Shown here: in pieces, positions 14,965 through 24,555 of the stretch | How positions within the stretch are numbered: position 1 is the first letter of the stretch | How the letters are laid out: every line of letters starts with the position of its first letter | DNA from: a virus | DNA length: 39,936 nucleotides | IMG/VR virus record: IMGVR_UViG_3300036886_000082 | Span: 1 to 39,936 of that record | Reading direction: 5' to 3' (one strand) | The notes under the pieces: generated by a model | Database searches by the model: none | Told to the model about the DNA's origin: nothing | What the model saw: only the letters and a program-made list of their open reading frames with translations | Program-made: the position numbers and the translations under genes

Positions 14965-14990
14965 AGGGGTAGGGATAAAATCCTACCCCT
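14965..14990 (+). terminator. Hairpin terminator after the capsid-region gene
   Basis: AGGGGTAGG (14965-14973) pairs perfectly with CCTACCCCT (14982-14990), followed by TT and then AGG that serves as the ribosome site of the gene at 15000. The T run is short, so termination may be partial, or the hairpin may protect the upstream mRNA while letting some transcription through. Confidence 0.55.
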
Positions 14991-14999
14991 TTAGGTGTT

Positions 15000-15416
15000 A
15001 TGTCAGCGATAGTAGGTCCTGTAGCATTATATTCCAACGTTCCAATTCATCCAGAATACTACAATCCCAGTCGATTTGTTATATCAGCCATTGGATTAGG
15101 CTTGACGACATTGATAACGACAACAAATAATAATAATTACTACATTGGACAAGAGGTAAGGTTTATCATTCCCCCTAGTTTTGGATGTAGACAACTGAAT
15201 GGATTATCGGGGATTGTTATATCGATACCAAATCCAAATCAGATAAAGGTAAATATTGATTCAACTAAGTTTGATCCACTGGTGTCATCATTAGCGACGA
15301 CATTACCGCAGGTTTTGGCTATAGGCGGAATTAATTCCGGAGCCATAAATACAAATGGGAATATGAATGAAGGCACATTTATTCCCGGCAGTTTTATAAA
15401 CGTATCACCATTATAG
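15000..15416 (+). CDS. Small virion protein with one FCCH-like domain, 138 aa
   Basis: The ATG at 15000 follows an AGG and a strong hairpin. The product aligns by eye with the C-terminal domain of the preceding gene: TTLITTTNNNNYYIGQEVRFIIPPSFG...QLNGL matches the TTVTTASAHNFREGQEVAFRIP...QLNSL block, and both end in a Gly/Asn-rich ...VLAIGGINSG / VVAVGDVNTG element. It is therefore a partial paralogue that arose by duplication. A neck or head-surface structural role is likely. Confidence 0.65.
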   Translation: MSAIVGPVALYSNVPIHPEYYNPSRFVISAIGLGLTTLITTTNNNNYYIGQEVRFIIPPSFGCRQLNGLSGIVISIPNPNQIKVNIDSTKFDPLVSSLATTLPQVLAIGGINSGAINTNGNMNEGTFIPGSFINVSPL

Positions 15417-15423
15417 GTAAAAA

Positions 15424-16017
15424 ATGAACGATATAGCGAAAAACAAACCAAAAGCTCAAAACTCACTGGCAGCACAAGAGTTAGACAAAGCTCAGGAACA
15501 ATTCCAACAGTTTGATGAGAATGTCAAAAAAATGACAATGGATAGGATGAATCAAGCCCCAAGACAGGAAACAGAGCCACAAACAAAATTATCTCAAAAT
15601 GAGATAGCCAAAAAGCCTGATATCTATCTAAAACCTAAAAGGACGATAGCAACACCAAACAAATTCAATGAAGATTATCGAGAGGCTTATAATTTCGATA
15701 AAGAATATGTTCATTTCATTGCGGAAAACAAAGAAATTATTGGTGAAGACATTACAATATGGACATTGCCTTATGCAGGTATGCCAGCGGAAGAATGGGT
15801 CGTCCCAACAAACAAGCCATTATGGGGTCCAAGGTACTTGGCAGAGCAAATTAGAAGGAAAACCTATCATAGATTGGTTATGAAGGAACAAGTAATTGAT
15901 TCGATGGGCGTAGGTCAATTCTATGGTCAAATGGCTGTGGATACTACCGTAGATCGATTGACATGTGTTCCGGTCAGTACTCGTAAATCCGTATTTATGG
16001 GAGCATTGTCAGCTTAA
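15424..16017 (+). CDS. Conserved phage virion-region protein, 197 aa
   Basis: The first 75 residues are charged, Gln/Lys-rich and probably coiled or disordered (LAAQELDKAQEQFQQFDENV). From about 100 a folded part begins with DITIWTLPYAGMPAEEWVV, LWGPRYLAEQIRRKTYHRLVM and ends near SMGVGQFYGQMAVD. I recognise this combination as a recurrent neighbour of podovirus capsid genes but know no function. It ends in a TAATG overlap with the neck gene. Confidence 0.6.
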   Translation: MNDIAKNKPKAQNSLAAQELDKAQEQFQQFDENVKKMTMDRMNQAPRQETEPQTKLSQNEIAKKPDIYLKPKRTIATPNKFNEDYREAYNFDKEYVHFIAENKEIIGEDITIWTLPYAGMPAEEWVVPTNKPLWGPRYLAEQIRRKTYHRLVMKEQVIDSMGVGQFYGQMAVDTTVDRLTCVPVSTRKSVFMGALSA

Positions 16018-17213
16018 TGAACTTGTTATCCGACATTATAACATACGTCCGTCGCATAATCAAAAGTCCATCAGATGCTGTTATTACAGACGCTTTGATT
16101 ATTGATTATATAAATCGTTTTTGGATGATTGATGTTGATGCTCGGATACAGTTATTTGATTTAAAAACCAAATATGCCTTTCAGACTGTTGCAGGAGTGG
16201 ACAGGTATAATATGCCTTTATATTCTCTTCAGATTGAAGGGGGACAGAATGTAGGCATGTATCCTGTATATCAGGGTTTTTTAGCCCCTGTATTTATTGG
16301 TGGAGTAAACGCCACATTACATACACAGCGTAATGGATTTTTTCAAATATATCCTAATGTTCCACAATATTTTCAGGATGTGTTATTAGGTAATGGAACA
16401 GCTGGCCCCTATACTATTAACTTCCCAGTTATGCCTAACAACTCCGTTCCAGTTAATCCACCGATAGAATACTTGCTAAGGGGACATGTTGATATGAGTG
16501 GTATCATAGCCACAAACAACAACCAAGACCCTCCTATAGTATCGACATTGAATTTAAAAATACCAACGACAAGCGTTGATCCTGCGATTTGGATTTCTAC
16601 AACAGATGGGACAGGTGCTTCTGTCAGTGTGACAGATAGTGGACAATTCCTTTCTGGCAATGTCAACTATGGATTGCTAATGACACCAGGCAATGCACCT
16701 TATGGAAATGCTATATTGCCAGTGGGTAGCGATGGTAAGAACTATAGCGTTAATTCCAATACAGTAAATTATTTTACAGGCATTGCCAATGTTACTTTCC
16801 CTGTGGTTATACCTTCGGGCGTCCAAATCAATGCACAATGCTTATTTTTCCAGTCTGGCCTTCCACGAACTATATTATTCTATAATAATGTTCTTACACT
16901 TCGTGCACCCCCTAGTCAATCATGGCTTATTGAATTGGATGCTTATCTATCTCCTTCGGCATTTTTGAATACAGCACAAGCCATACCATTTGGTTATATG
17001 GCGGAATATATAGCGAGGGGAGCAGCTAGAAAGATACTTTCTGATACAGGCGATACCGAACAATTTATGTTTTATGAGGGATTATTTAGGGAACAGGAAA
17101 TGTTGGTTTGGAAGAGAAGCCAAAGGCAATTTACAGCTACTAGAACAGAGACAATATATAGTCATGGAATGAATCAGGCGCAACAAGGCAATAATATTGG
17201 GGGAAGCACATGA
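16017..17213 (+). CDS. Head-tail adaptor / neck protein, tail tubular A or gp4-like
   Basis: A 398-residue protein. The start MNLLSDIITYVRRIIKSPSDAVITDALIIDYINRFW is a helical adaptor opening, followed by a beta-rich insertion, and the C-terminal helices around AYLSPSAFLNTAQAIPFGYMAEYIARGAARKIL and FREQEMLVWKRSQRQF. Adaptors of this kind (T7 gp11, P22 gp4) share helix pairs that bind under the portal, with an Ala-rich ARKIL.DTGDTE.. block. The gene order, before a very long nozzle-like gene, supports it. Confidence 0.5.
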   Translation: MNLLSDIITYVRRIIKSPSDAVITDALIIDYINRFWMIDVDARIQLFDLKTKYAFQTVAGVDRYNMPLYSLQIEGGQNVGMYPVYQGFLAPVFIGGVNATLHTQRNGFFQIYPNVPQYFQDVLLGNGTAGPYTINFPVMPNNSVPVNPPIEYLLRGHVDMSGIIATNNNQDPPIVSTLNLKIPTTSVDPAIWISTTDGTGASVSVTDSGQFLSGNVNYGLLMTPGNAPYGNAILPVGSDGKNYSVNSNTVNYFTGIANVTFPVVIPSGVQINAQCLFFQSGLPRTILFYNNVLTLRAPPSQSWLIELDAYLSPSAFLNTAQAIPFGYMAEYIARGAARKILSDTGDTEQFMFYEGLFREQEMLVWKRSQRQFTATRTETIYSHGMNQAQQGNNIGGST

Positions 17214-17824
17214 GTTATCCTATTAACGTTAATATCCCGAATGCCCCTAATGATCCAGCTGATGATCAGCCATTGATGGAACAAAACTTCGCCAATATCT
17301 CAAATTATTTAAATGTCGATCACGTTTTGGCTGGTCAAACAGGAAATGGATTTCATGAACAAGTAACTTATTTTAGTGAGAATGTACCTATATCATTACC
17401 TGTTGATCCTACCGCGATTGCCTTTACAGCTAATGCACAGACTATTGTCGGGGTAATGACAGCACAGCAGGCAACAGGCTCAGCTTCTCCAGTTGCCCAA
17501 GACTTTTTCGCTAATGCCAATGGTGTATTTCCCTTAAATGCGATTAGGGCGTTTGGGACATTCTTAACTGTAGGAGTTACAGGAGCAGTAACAGTAGTTA
17601 ATGGATTCAATATCGTTAGCGTTACATATAGCTCTGTTACAAAAATGTATACTATAAATCTAACTGTTGGAGCTACAAACTCCACCACATTTATTCCTAT
17701 AGTAACATCAGGAAGTTTTCTTGAATTCTTTTCAGCAGCAGCGACCGCAAATACATTAACATTGACACCCAAAAGTGGTGCTTTCCTTGGTTTATCAGTC
17801 AATTTCGTTATCTTACAAGGTTGA
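17210..17824 (+). CDS. Virion structural protein, 204 aa
   Basis: ATGA overlap with the adaptor gene. It opens SYPINVNIPNAPNDPADDQPLM and continues with a helical NFANISNYLNVDH segment, then a hydrophobic Ala/Thr/Val-rich beta domain. The N-terminal PNAPNDPADDQPLM block is recurrent in phage tail-fibre attachment proteins as I recall. It could cap or line the tail. Its exact role is unknown. Confidence 0.55.
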   Translation: MSYPINVNIPNAPNDPADDQPLMEQNFANISNYLNVDHVLAGQTGNGFHEQVTYFSENVPISLPVDPTAIAFTANAQTIVGVMTAQQATGSASPVAQDFFANANGVFPLNAIRAFGTFLTVGVTGAVTVVNGFNIVSVTYSSVTKMYTINLTVGATNSTTFIPIVTSGSFLEFFSAAATANTLTLTPKSGAFLGLSVNFVILQG

Positions 17825-17830
17825 GGAAAG

Positions 17831-20575
17831 ATGCCCGATCAAATATATATAGGCAATTTTCCACAGGGACAAGTCGATAATATATTGCCATTTAATATTG
17901 ACAATGCCGCTTTCCCAAACCTATATAATTTCTTTGTGTGGAGAGGAAGAGCGAAAAAGAAGCGTGGGACTGCAACTTTAGCTAGGCTTCAAGTACAAAT
18001 TAAATCGGTATTATCACCAACATTACCGTGGCAATACGGCCCTTTAACATTAATTGGAGGAGTCGGAAATCTAATAACTGGCCCTTGGACACAAGGATTA
18101 TCCGCCACAACATTTTCTTTAGATGCAAATAGTAGTATAACGCCTGGCACTATATCTGTAATAGTAGGAGCAAATACATATACAGAGCCATCAACTCCAA
18201 ATGGTATATTAATAGGGACTCCAGCAGGATCTGGTTCAATTAATTATGCCACAGGACTTATTACTATTGTTGGTGGTGGTGTTGGACCATTGACAGGTAC
18301 ATTTTCATATTATCCAAACCTTCCAGTATTAGGTTTAGAAGACGTTATTCCAAATATAGGCAATGCCAATTTCCCTATCCAACAAAGTTTTGATCCAATC
18401 TATAGTTATCAAATTAATCAATCATCAGCTACACCTTTTTATTATACAACAGATTATTATAAGTATTCCAATAATCAATTTTATTGGTCAAATACCGATG
18501 ATAAGCAGTTTTGGAGTACAAATTATCAATCGGCTTTTTGGGTGACGAATGACAAACCAGGATTGCATTTTGTCAATGGAACATATGTTTCTGGAACGGG
18601 AACATCAGTCATTACATTTACATTTACATCAAACAGTGTTCCATATGCAACATTAGTTGCCGGAACAGCTACAACAGCCGATCAGTTATGGTTTAATGAA
18701 TGGCCTAGCTCATCGACAATTAACGGATTAGTTGGATATGTATCAGCAGTTGTAAATGCTGCTACAGGAACATATCAAGTGACATTTCCTAATAATGTGA
18801 CTGTTTCTAGCACTGGAATAGCGCAATTGCTAACCAATAGTATTATTGGTCAGGATGGGATCAAATGGTATGATGGTGATCCTACAAGCGGAACCGGATT
18901 GCCTACTGTTACAGGTTTAGGATGGGTTAACTTCGCTCCTCCACTTACAGCATTGACTGTCGGTATAGCAGATCAAAACCCAGCATTATATTATCTAGTT
19001 GGGGCATTAGCGATTATTCCGACAAAAGACAGGTTACTGTTCTTCCGTCCTCAGATTCAATCTTCTAATGGATCGGTGATAGTCCTTCAAGATACTGTAT
19101 TATGGTCATGGAATGGAACGCCCTATTACAATTCACTCGTTCCAACCAATACTACCAACTCAGAAACATCCAATGTTAAAGCTTACTATGTCGATCAGAC
19201 AGGATATGGCGGATACCTTCCAGCAGGTATATCACAACCGATAATGTCAGTGACAAAGAATGAAGATGTCATATTAATTGGATTTGGTGGTATTGGAACA
19301 AAGACAAGGTTCTTATATACTGGCAATGACCTTCAACCATTTCTATTTTATCTTATCAATTCAGCGTTACCTTCATCATGTACATTCTCGGCCCTTACAT
19401 TTGACGCAGGAGCGATAGAAATAGGAACATATGGGATTACCCTAACGACACAACAATCATGCGACAGGATTGATCTAGTGACCCCAGATTCAGTATTTAA
19501 AATACAAAATCTAAATAATGGTCAAAATAGAGTTAATGCCATTCGTGATTTCTATAGGGAGTGGGTTTATTTCTCCTATCCATTACAAAGCAGCAATTGG
19601 AAATATCCTACACAATCCTTTTTCTTTAATTATAGAGAAAATACATGGGCTATATTTAGGGAAAACTTTACCCATCATGGAACATTCAGAAGACAGACAA
19701 AAAATACATGGGCAAGTATCGGAAAGAAATTTGGTTCATGGGCTAACTGGCGAGAGCCTTGGAATTCTGGTTCTGGTGGTGCTTTATTCCCTCAAATAAT
19801 AGCAGGAAATCCACAGGGTTTTGTTTTGATAAAGGATCAGGGGACAGGTGAAGCACCATCAGGAACTATAGCAGCCATCGCCAATGATGGTTTTGGATTC
19901 ACTCAGATCACATCAATCAATCATTGTGTCAATGCAGGATCAAATAAAGAAGGTACATATGGTGATTATCTTTATTTCCTCAGTTCAATAGGCACAAACC
20001 CCTATTTAAATGGAAAAATTGGCCTCGTAACAAAGACAATAGACGCCAATAACTTTATTGTTGATATACCATTTCAGGCAAATACATATTTAGGTCTTGG
20101 CACATATACAAGATTGATACAGCCATTATTACAGACTAAACAATTTCCTATGTACTGGGATCAGGGAAGAAAGTGCATCCTAAAAGCTCAGAAATACCTT
20201 CTGGGCTACACAGCCAATTCCCAAATAACTTTAAACATTAACCTTAGCCAAGACCCTGATGATATTTGGAATGCTGGTAATATTGTACCTTCACAAGGCG
20301 TATTAAATAGTGGTTTAGAATATTCTCAAACTCTTTATACCTGTCCAGAAAGTTCTAATCTGGGTCTTTCTCCGGCAAATACTAATCTACAAATGCCTAC
20401 AGCCCAAGGACAATATCAGATATGGCATCGAAGTAATACAAGTTTGATAGGTGACTCTATTCAATTAGGATTCACCCTAAGTGATGCCCAAATGCGCAAT
20501 CTCACATATGCCACTGACGAAATTACCTTACATGGTATCCATCTTACAGTAGAAAAAGGGCCCCATCTTGCATGA
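17831..20575 (+). CDS. Large tail hub / nozzle-like protein, 914 aa
   Basis: Preceded by GAGGAAAG. The protein starts DQIYIGNFPQGQVDNILPF, has many Trp, Tyr and Gly residues and alternating short beta strands in its middle (NQFYWSNTDDKQFWST), and a C-terminal block QTKQFPMYWDQGRKCILKAQKYLLGYT. Proteins of this size and beta-propeller character in this position (T7 gp12, P22 gp10) form the nozzle of short tails. No unique motif identifies it, so the call rests on size, composition and gene order. Confidence 0.5.
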   Translation: MPDQIYIGNFPQGQVDNILPFNIDNAAFPNLYNFFVWRGRAKKKRGTATLARLQVQIKSVLSPTLPWQYGPLTLIGGVGNLITGPWTQGLSATTFSLDANSSITPGTISVIVGANTYTEPSTPNGILIGTPAGSGSINYATGLITIVGGGVGPLTGTFSYYPNLPVLGLEDVIPNIGNANFPIQQSFDPIYSYQINQSSATPFYYTTDYYKYSNNQFYWSNTDDKQFWSTNYQSAFWVTNDKPGLHFVNGTYVSGTGTSVITFTFTSNSVPYATLVAGTATTADQLWFNEWPSSSTINGLVGYVSAVVNAATGTYQVTFPNNVTVSSTGIAQLLTNSIIGQDGIKWYDGDPTSGTGLPTVTGLGWVNFAPPLTALTVGIADQNPALYYLVGALAIIPTKDRLLFFRPQIQSSNGSVIVLQDTVLWSWNGTPYYNSLVPTNTTNSETSNVKAYYVDQTGYGGYLPAGISQPIMSVTKNEDVILIGFGGIGTKTRFLYTGNDLQPFLFYLINSALPSSCTFSALTFDAGAIEIGTYGITLTTQQSCDRIDLVTPDSVFKIQNLNNGQNRVNAIRDFYREWVYFSYPLQSSNWKYPTQSFFFNYRENTWAIFRENFTHHGTFRRQTKNTWASIGKKFGSWANWREPWNSGSGGALFPQIIAGNPQGFVLIKDQGTGEAPSGTIAAIANDGFGFTQITSINHCVNAGSNKEGTYGDYLYFLSSIGTNPYLNGKIGLVTKTIDANNFIVDIPFQANTYLGLGTYTRLIQPLLQTKQFPMYWDQGRKCILKAQKYLLGYTANSQITLNINLSQDPDDIWNAGNIVPSQGVLNSGLEYSQTLYTCPESSNLGLSPANTNLQMPTAQGQYQIWHRSNTSLIGDSIQLGFTLSDAQMRNLTYATDEITLHGIHLTVEKGPHLA

Positions 20576-21042
20576 CAACCAATCTACAAAATACACCTTA
20601 TCTACCTCGTCAAAGGAACTTTCCTAATCAAGATTCAAATGTTTTATCTCAGGAAGTAGACAAAACATATATTGAAATGGCCACAAGGATCAATGAAAAG
20701 ACAATTGGGATATATGCAGTAAATTTTCCTATTGTAACAGGCAATCAATGGTTTTTGACAGGATCAACAACAAAACAGCAGACACTTAGACAAGTATATA
20801 ATTTTACAACAACGACAGACATTGCTCATGGAATACCATTAGCACAAGTGCAAATAGCTAATGCATATGGGCAATTTACTGATGGGAAAAACTGGTATGG
20901 TTTGATATTTGCTAGTAATGTATCCATTATTGGACAAAGGACATTCTACATTGATCCAGTGAATATTAACTTTCTTGCAGGAGCAGGCGCTCCAGCATTA
21001 ACATCTGGTTTTATTGTAATAGAATGGATTTCTCAGGTATAG
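20572..21042 (+). CDS. Conserved tail-associated protein, 156 aa
   Basis: ATGA overlap with the nozzle-like gene. Blocks: YLPRQRNFPNQD, LSQEVDKTYIEMATRINEKTIGIYAVNFPIVTGNQWFL and QTLRQVYNFTTTTDIAHG. This is a common short phage protein that couples a helical N-terminus to a beta domain, seen as a fibre or tail-accessory protein. It ends with a beta strand (FIVIEWISQV). Its function is inferred from position. Confidence 0.55.
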   Translation: MTTNLQNTPYLPRQRNFPNQDSNVLSQEVDKTYIEMATRINEKTIGIYAVNFPIVTGNQWFLTGSTTKQQTLRQVYNFTTTTDIAHGIPLAQVQIANAYGQFTDGKNWYGLIFASNVSIIGQRTFYIDPVNINFLAGAGAPALTSGFIVIEWISQV

Positions 21043-21064
21043 TTAAAATAAATTTGAGGTAATT

Positions 21065-21781
21065 ATGGGATATGGGATGCAAAATTCTAGGAGTCCGCAA
21101 GTTGGGGGACATAATGTACAACGAGTACAAAACTATACACCCCAGCAAATGCAACTACATGAAAGAGGATTTGAAAATGTAGCCCCTGGCAGCTATACCG
21201 CTCGTCTAGCAGCTGGAGACCAATCCCTATTTAATGAGATGGAAGCCCCAGCCATGCGCCAATTTGGCGAAATGCAAGGGGAAAACGCCTCTAGATTCAG
21301 TGGAATGGGGATGGGAGCTAGAAGAGGAAGCGGATTTCAAAACTTCCAAAATCAAGCGACATCTAACTTTGCCCAAGACCTACAATCACGCCGCCAAGAA
21401 TTACAAAGAAACGCCATTCAGGACATGATGTCCATGTCTAATCAAATTTTAAGTCAACGCCCATATGAAAATATTCTCGTTGAACCTAATAAGAAAAAAT
21501 CCTTTTGGCAAAAGTTGATCGGAGGAGGTGCTCCAATTGTTGGAGGTATTGCAGGAGGTGTTTTGGGAGGGCCAGCGGGGGCAATGGCAGGGTTTCAAGC
21601 AGGCAATGCTGTAGGGCAAGCCTTTAATGGCGAACAAGGAGGCCAGATGGATTATTCAGGAATGGCCAATCTACCAAACAATTGGGATAACTGGGGTAAT
21701 TCAGGGAATATGTTACAAGGTGCATCAGGAATGCAATCAAGAGGAAATCGAAGAGGATTAGGTTACGCAGGGGCATATTAG
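21065..21781 (+). CDS. Internal virion / ejection-type protein with glycine zipper, 238 aa
   Basis: GAGGT precedes the ATG. The N-terminal half is Gln/Arg/Met-rich helix. From about residue 150 there is a Gly/Ala zipper (GGGAPIVGGIAGGVLGGP) that can insert into membrane, and the C-terminus is Gly/Asn/Trp-rich. Such proteins sit inside podovirus heads and are ejected to carry DNA through the envelope. It is followed by two further candidate ejection genes. Confidence 0.55.
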   Translation: MGYGMQNSRSPQVGGHNVQRVQNYTPQQMQLHERGFENVAPGSYTARLAAGDQSLFNEMEAPAMRQFGEMQGENASRFSGMGMGARRGSGFQNFQNQATSNFAQDLQSRRQELQRNAIQDMMSMSNQILSQRPYENILVEPNKKKSFWQKLIGGGAPIVGGIAGGVLGGPAGAMAGFQAGNAVGQAFNGEQGGQMDYSGMANLPNNWDNWGNSGNMLQGASGMQSRGNRRGLGYAGAY

Positions 21782-21790
21782 GAGATAATT

Positions 21791-23029
21791 ATGATTCAAG
21801 TATTAAAAGAATATAGAGAACCATCTACATCAGAAAGATTTGGACAGGCTTTTGCAGGTCTTGGAAACTATGCTGCTAATGCTATTCCTCAATATTTAAA
21901 ACAAAAACAAGAAAGACAAGAACATAATCAAAATTTAGATAAAGAAAATGAAGCAGCTAAAAAATTAGGCATTGATCTTACGGTGACTAACGATCCTAAA
22001 ATGCGTCAAGAGTTATTGGCAACAGCATTAAAAGGCAAATATGAAAAACAAAAAACACTTGAAGATGAGTTTTTAGAAAATCAATCATTTGGACATATAA
22101 AAAAGACTTTTGGTGAAAAGTTTGCCAATATATGGAAAGCGGCTCCTACAGGCGGGAAAACAGAACTATTGAAACATGGTATTGATGCGGTATTGAGGGG
22201 TGATAATCTTGAAGAAATGCTAGAAGGTGTTGAGCCACCAGAAATTCCTGCAAATAATGATGAAATAACAATACCGCAATTGAAAAACGGAAAACTGCCG
22301 AAAGAATTTGAATGGCCTGATTATTCAAAAAGACCAGCTGGATATACTCCAAAAGATTGGTCAGAACAAAGAAAAACATGGCGAAGTGAAAATTCACCTA
22401 TTTATTTGGAAAATAAAAAGAAGTTGGCAGCCAATTCAAAAGATGAATTAGGGATAAAAAATCTCAAAAAAATAAATAAATCTGAAAAACTTCCTGAAGG
22501 ATTTGAAAAACTTATAATAAATCCTGAGACAGGGGAAATATACGGAGCAGCTCAAATAGCCGGATTGGCATCTAAAGAAGCTCAGGAATGGGTTAAGGAA
22601 ACAGCTAGATTCCAAAATAGAGCAAAAGATACTTTTGGATCTAGAGTTACAAATTTCGACTTGGTTAGTTATATGAAACAATTTCCGAGTTTATTAAACA
22701 CAACCGAAGGGCGTGAAAGAATTTTAAATATGTTGGCAATCAACAACAAATTAGACACTATTTATGATAAAGCATTAGAGAAGATATATCAAAAATATGG
22801 ATTAAATGGGATACCTCAAGAAGAAGCGGACAAATTAGCTCAAAAGATGATCGAAGAAGAAACTAAAAAACTATATGATGAATATCTTGAAATAAACGAT
22901 AAAAATGAAATGGAGACATCCGATAACTTATCAGGAATAATGATAGATCTTATCGGGCCAGATGGCCAAACATATGAAATTGACCAAAGACAAATCGATA
23001 AACTTCCAGAAGGATTTAAAGTTATATGA
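21791..23029 (+). CDS. Probable ejection / internal virion protein, 412 aa
   Basis: A highly charged, helical 412-residue protein (KEYREPSTSERFGQAF, YLKQKQERQEHNQNLDKENEAAK). It has no cysteine-rich or enzymatic motif. It follows the glycine-zipper gene after a short gap and overlaps the next gene by four bases. Long helical proteins in this position are typically internal core proteins. I cannot see a lysozyme motif. Confidence 0.45.
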   Translation: MIQVLKEYREPSTSERFGQAFAGLGNYAANAIPQYLKQKQERQEHNQNLDKENEAAKKLGIDLTVTNDPKMRQELLATALKGKYEKQKTLEDEFLENQSFGHIKKTFGEKFANIWKAAPTGGKTELLKHGIDAVLRGDNLEEMLEGVEPPEIPANNDEITIPQLKNGKLPKEFEWPDYSKRPAGYTPKDWSEQRKTWRSENSPIYLENKKKLAANSKDELGIKNLKKINKSEKLPEGFEKLIINPETGEIYGAAQIAGLASKEAQEWVKETARFQNRAKDTFGSRVTNFDLVSYMKQFPSLLNTTEGRERILNMLAINNKLDTIYDKALEKIYQKYGLNGIPQEEADKLAQKMIEEETKKLYDEYLEINDKNEMETSDNLSGIMIDLIGPDGQTYEIDQRQIDKLPEGFKVI

Positions 23030-24324
23030 GTCTCCCATCTTCTCTCAGATTAAAGAAAAATCCTGTATCTGAAATGAAAGAAGAACCCTTTCTTTCCAAT
23101 AAAAAGCCCTTACCCTCATCTTTAAAGATAAAAAAACAAAATCCGCAGTTTGAAGGCGAAAGCGAAGAAGAAACAGAACGAAATATTGAAAGGAATCAAG
23201 CTAGGACATTAAGCCGAATGGGAGAATCTGTTCTAGGGGCGCCAGGGGATATAGCTTCTTTTATATCTGGTGTGTTTGGTAAGGAACAAAATATTTTACC
23301 TACTTCACAAAAACTTAAACAATACAGTGAAAAAGCTTCTCAAGGTTATACAAAAGCTAAAAATGAAACAGAAGAAAACTTTGATGAATTATCCTCAGAT
23401 ATAGTTAGTATGACTTTTCCAGGAGCTGGTGGATATGGTTTTGTTAGAAATATTGGAATTCCAATTGTCGCTAACCTTATTAAAGAAGGATTCAAATACG
23501 GGAAATCATCTGATAAAACACAATCCTATGCAAAAATAGGAACAATGGTTGCTTTAGATCTTGCCACAAGGAATAAAGGAGGGGTAAAAGCTCACATTGA
23601 TTCCTTATTTTCTAAGGCAAGAGAGAATCTACCAAAAGGTGTTTCAGTAGATGCTAGAGGATTAGACAAGTCCCTAACTGCATTAAAAAAAACTCTTTTA
23701 CAAGGTGGATCAAGACCATCTTCAAAAAAAGCTCTTAAAAAAGTATCTGAATTGCAGAAAAAAATAAAAAATGGGAAAATAGATCTTCAATCATTAGAAC
23801 AATATCGACCTTCGATTAATGAGGCTATAGATGAACTAGGTGGATTTTCTTCTCAGGTTCCTTATAAATATAAACCTACAGCGATTAGAAATCTGAATCA
23901 AGTAAAGGGAGAGGTAATTAAAACTCTTTCTGAATATGGAAATAAATTTAATCCAGAATTTTACAAATATCATAATGCTTCAAATGAAGCATATGCTGCA
24001 TATGCACAAAGCAATAAAATTACTAAATTCTTACAAGAAAAAATTCCTTTCATACCACAAAGTAAAGCTGTATCGACATTATTCAGTTATGGAGCATTAA
24101 CAGGAGTTGCTGGACTTACAAAATTAAGTCCACTTACTGCAGCTGGAGCAGTAGCTGCAGCTTCAGGATATCAAGCTTTTAAAGTGTTAAATAGAATCAA
24201 AAATAGTAAAGTTTTGGCGAAATATTATGGTAATGTTTTGAAAGAAGCCACAGCAGAAAATATACCAAAAACTCTCAGAAACCTTCGTGCTTTAGATGAA
24301 AAAATGAAAAAGGAAGAAGGTTAA
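23026..24324 (+). CDS. Probable ejection / internal virion protein with membrane segment, 432 aa
   Basis: The N-terminus is charged and helical; around residues 350-385 lies a hydrophobic stretch (FSYGALTGVAGLTKLSPL, AAGAVAAASGYQAF) rich in Ala and Gly, suitable for membrane insertion. A second hydrophobic part (SVLGAPGDIASFISGVFG) lies near residue 68-85. It is last of the three ejection-type genes and overlaps the end of the leftward island. No enzymatic motif is seen. Confidence 0.45.
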   Translation: MSLPSSLRLKKNPVSEMKEEPFLSNKKPLPSSLKIKKQNPQFEGESEEETERNIERNQARTLSRMGESVLGAPGDIASFISGVFGKEQNILPTSQKLKQYSEKASQGYTKAKNETEENFDELSSDIVSMTFPGAGGYGFVRNIGIPIVANLIKEGFKYGKSSDKTQSYAKIGTMVALDLATRNKGGVKAHIDSLFSKARENLPKGVSVDARGLDKSLTALKKTLLQGGSRPSSKKALKKVSELQKKIKNGKIDLQSLEQYRPSINEAIDELGGFSSQVPYKYKPTAIRNLNQVKGEVIKTLSEYGNKFNPEFYKYHNASNEAYAAYAQSNKITKFLQEKIPFIPQSKAVSTLFSYGALTGVAGLTKLSPLTAAGAVAAASGYQAFKVLNRIKNSKVLAKYYGNVLKEATAENIPKTLRNLRALDEKMKKEEG

Positions 24325-24410
24325 TGATCATTTAATTCAGGACCACTTCCATCAGATATTATAAAGTGAATAAATAATGCAACAAAAAACCAAAATATAA
24401 AATAAATCAT
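24321..24410 (-). CDS. Very small membrane protein, 29 aa
   Basis: The leftward ATG at 24410 follows GGGG in the end of the previous gene and its TAA overlaps the ejection gene stop. The product is a hydrophobic segment (IYFIFWFFVALFIHFII) with an acidic tail SDGSGPELNDH. It is the third gene of the leftward HTH operon. A longer in-frame start at 24521 would run through the other frame of the 47-aa gene and is not preferred. It could be a holin-like or toxin-like peptide; nothing proves either. Confidence 0.45.
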   Translation of the reverse strand: MIYFIFWFFVALFIHFIISDGSGPELNDH

Positions 24411-24411
24411 A

Positions 24412-24555
24412 TTAACCCCTATACCTTTCACATAAATATTCCAGTTCATCTTCAATTTCTTCTTGAGTTGGTTCGACGCCATAATCCTTTTTCCATTCGT
24501 GGATGATGTTATCAATAGCAACTCCCCTAGATTCTTCTAAATATGGGTTACTCAT
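24412..24555 (-). CDS. Small acidic protein, 47 aa
   Basis: The leftward ATG at 24555 follows GGAG and shares a base with the stop of the HTH gene (TAATG). The product has a WKKDYGVEPTQEEIEDELEYL helix and no known domain. It is coupled between the HTH regulator and the membrane peptide, so the three genes may work together. Confidence 0.5.
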   Translation of the reverse strand: MSNPYLEESRGVAIDNIIHEWKKDYGVEPTQEEIEDELEYLCERYRG

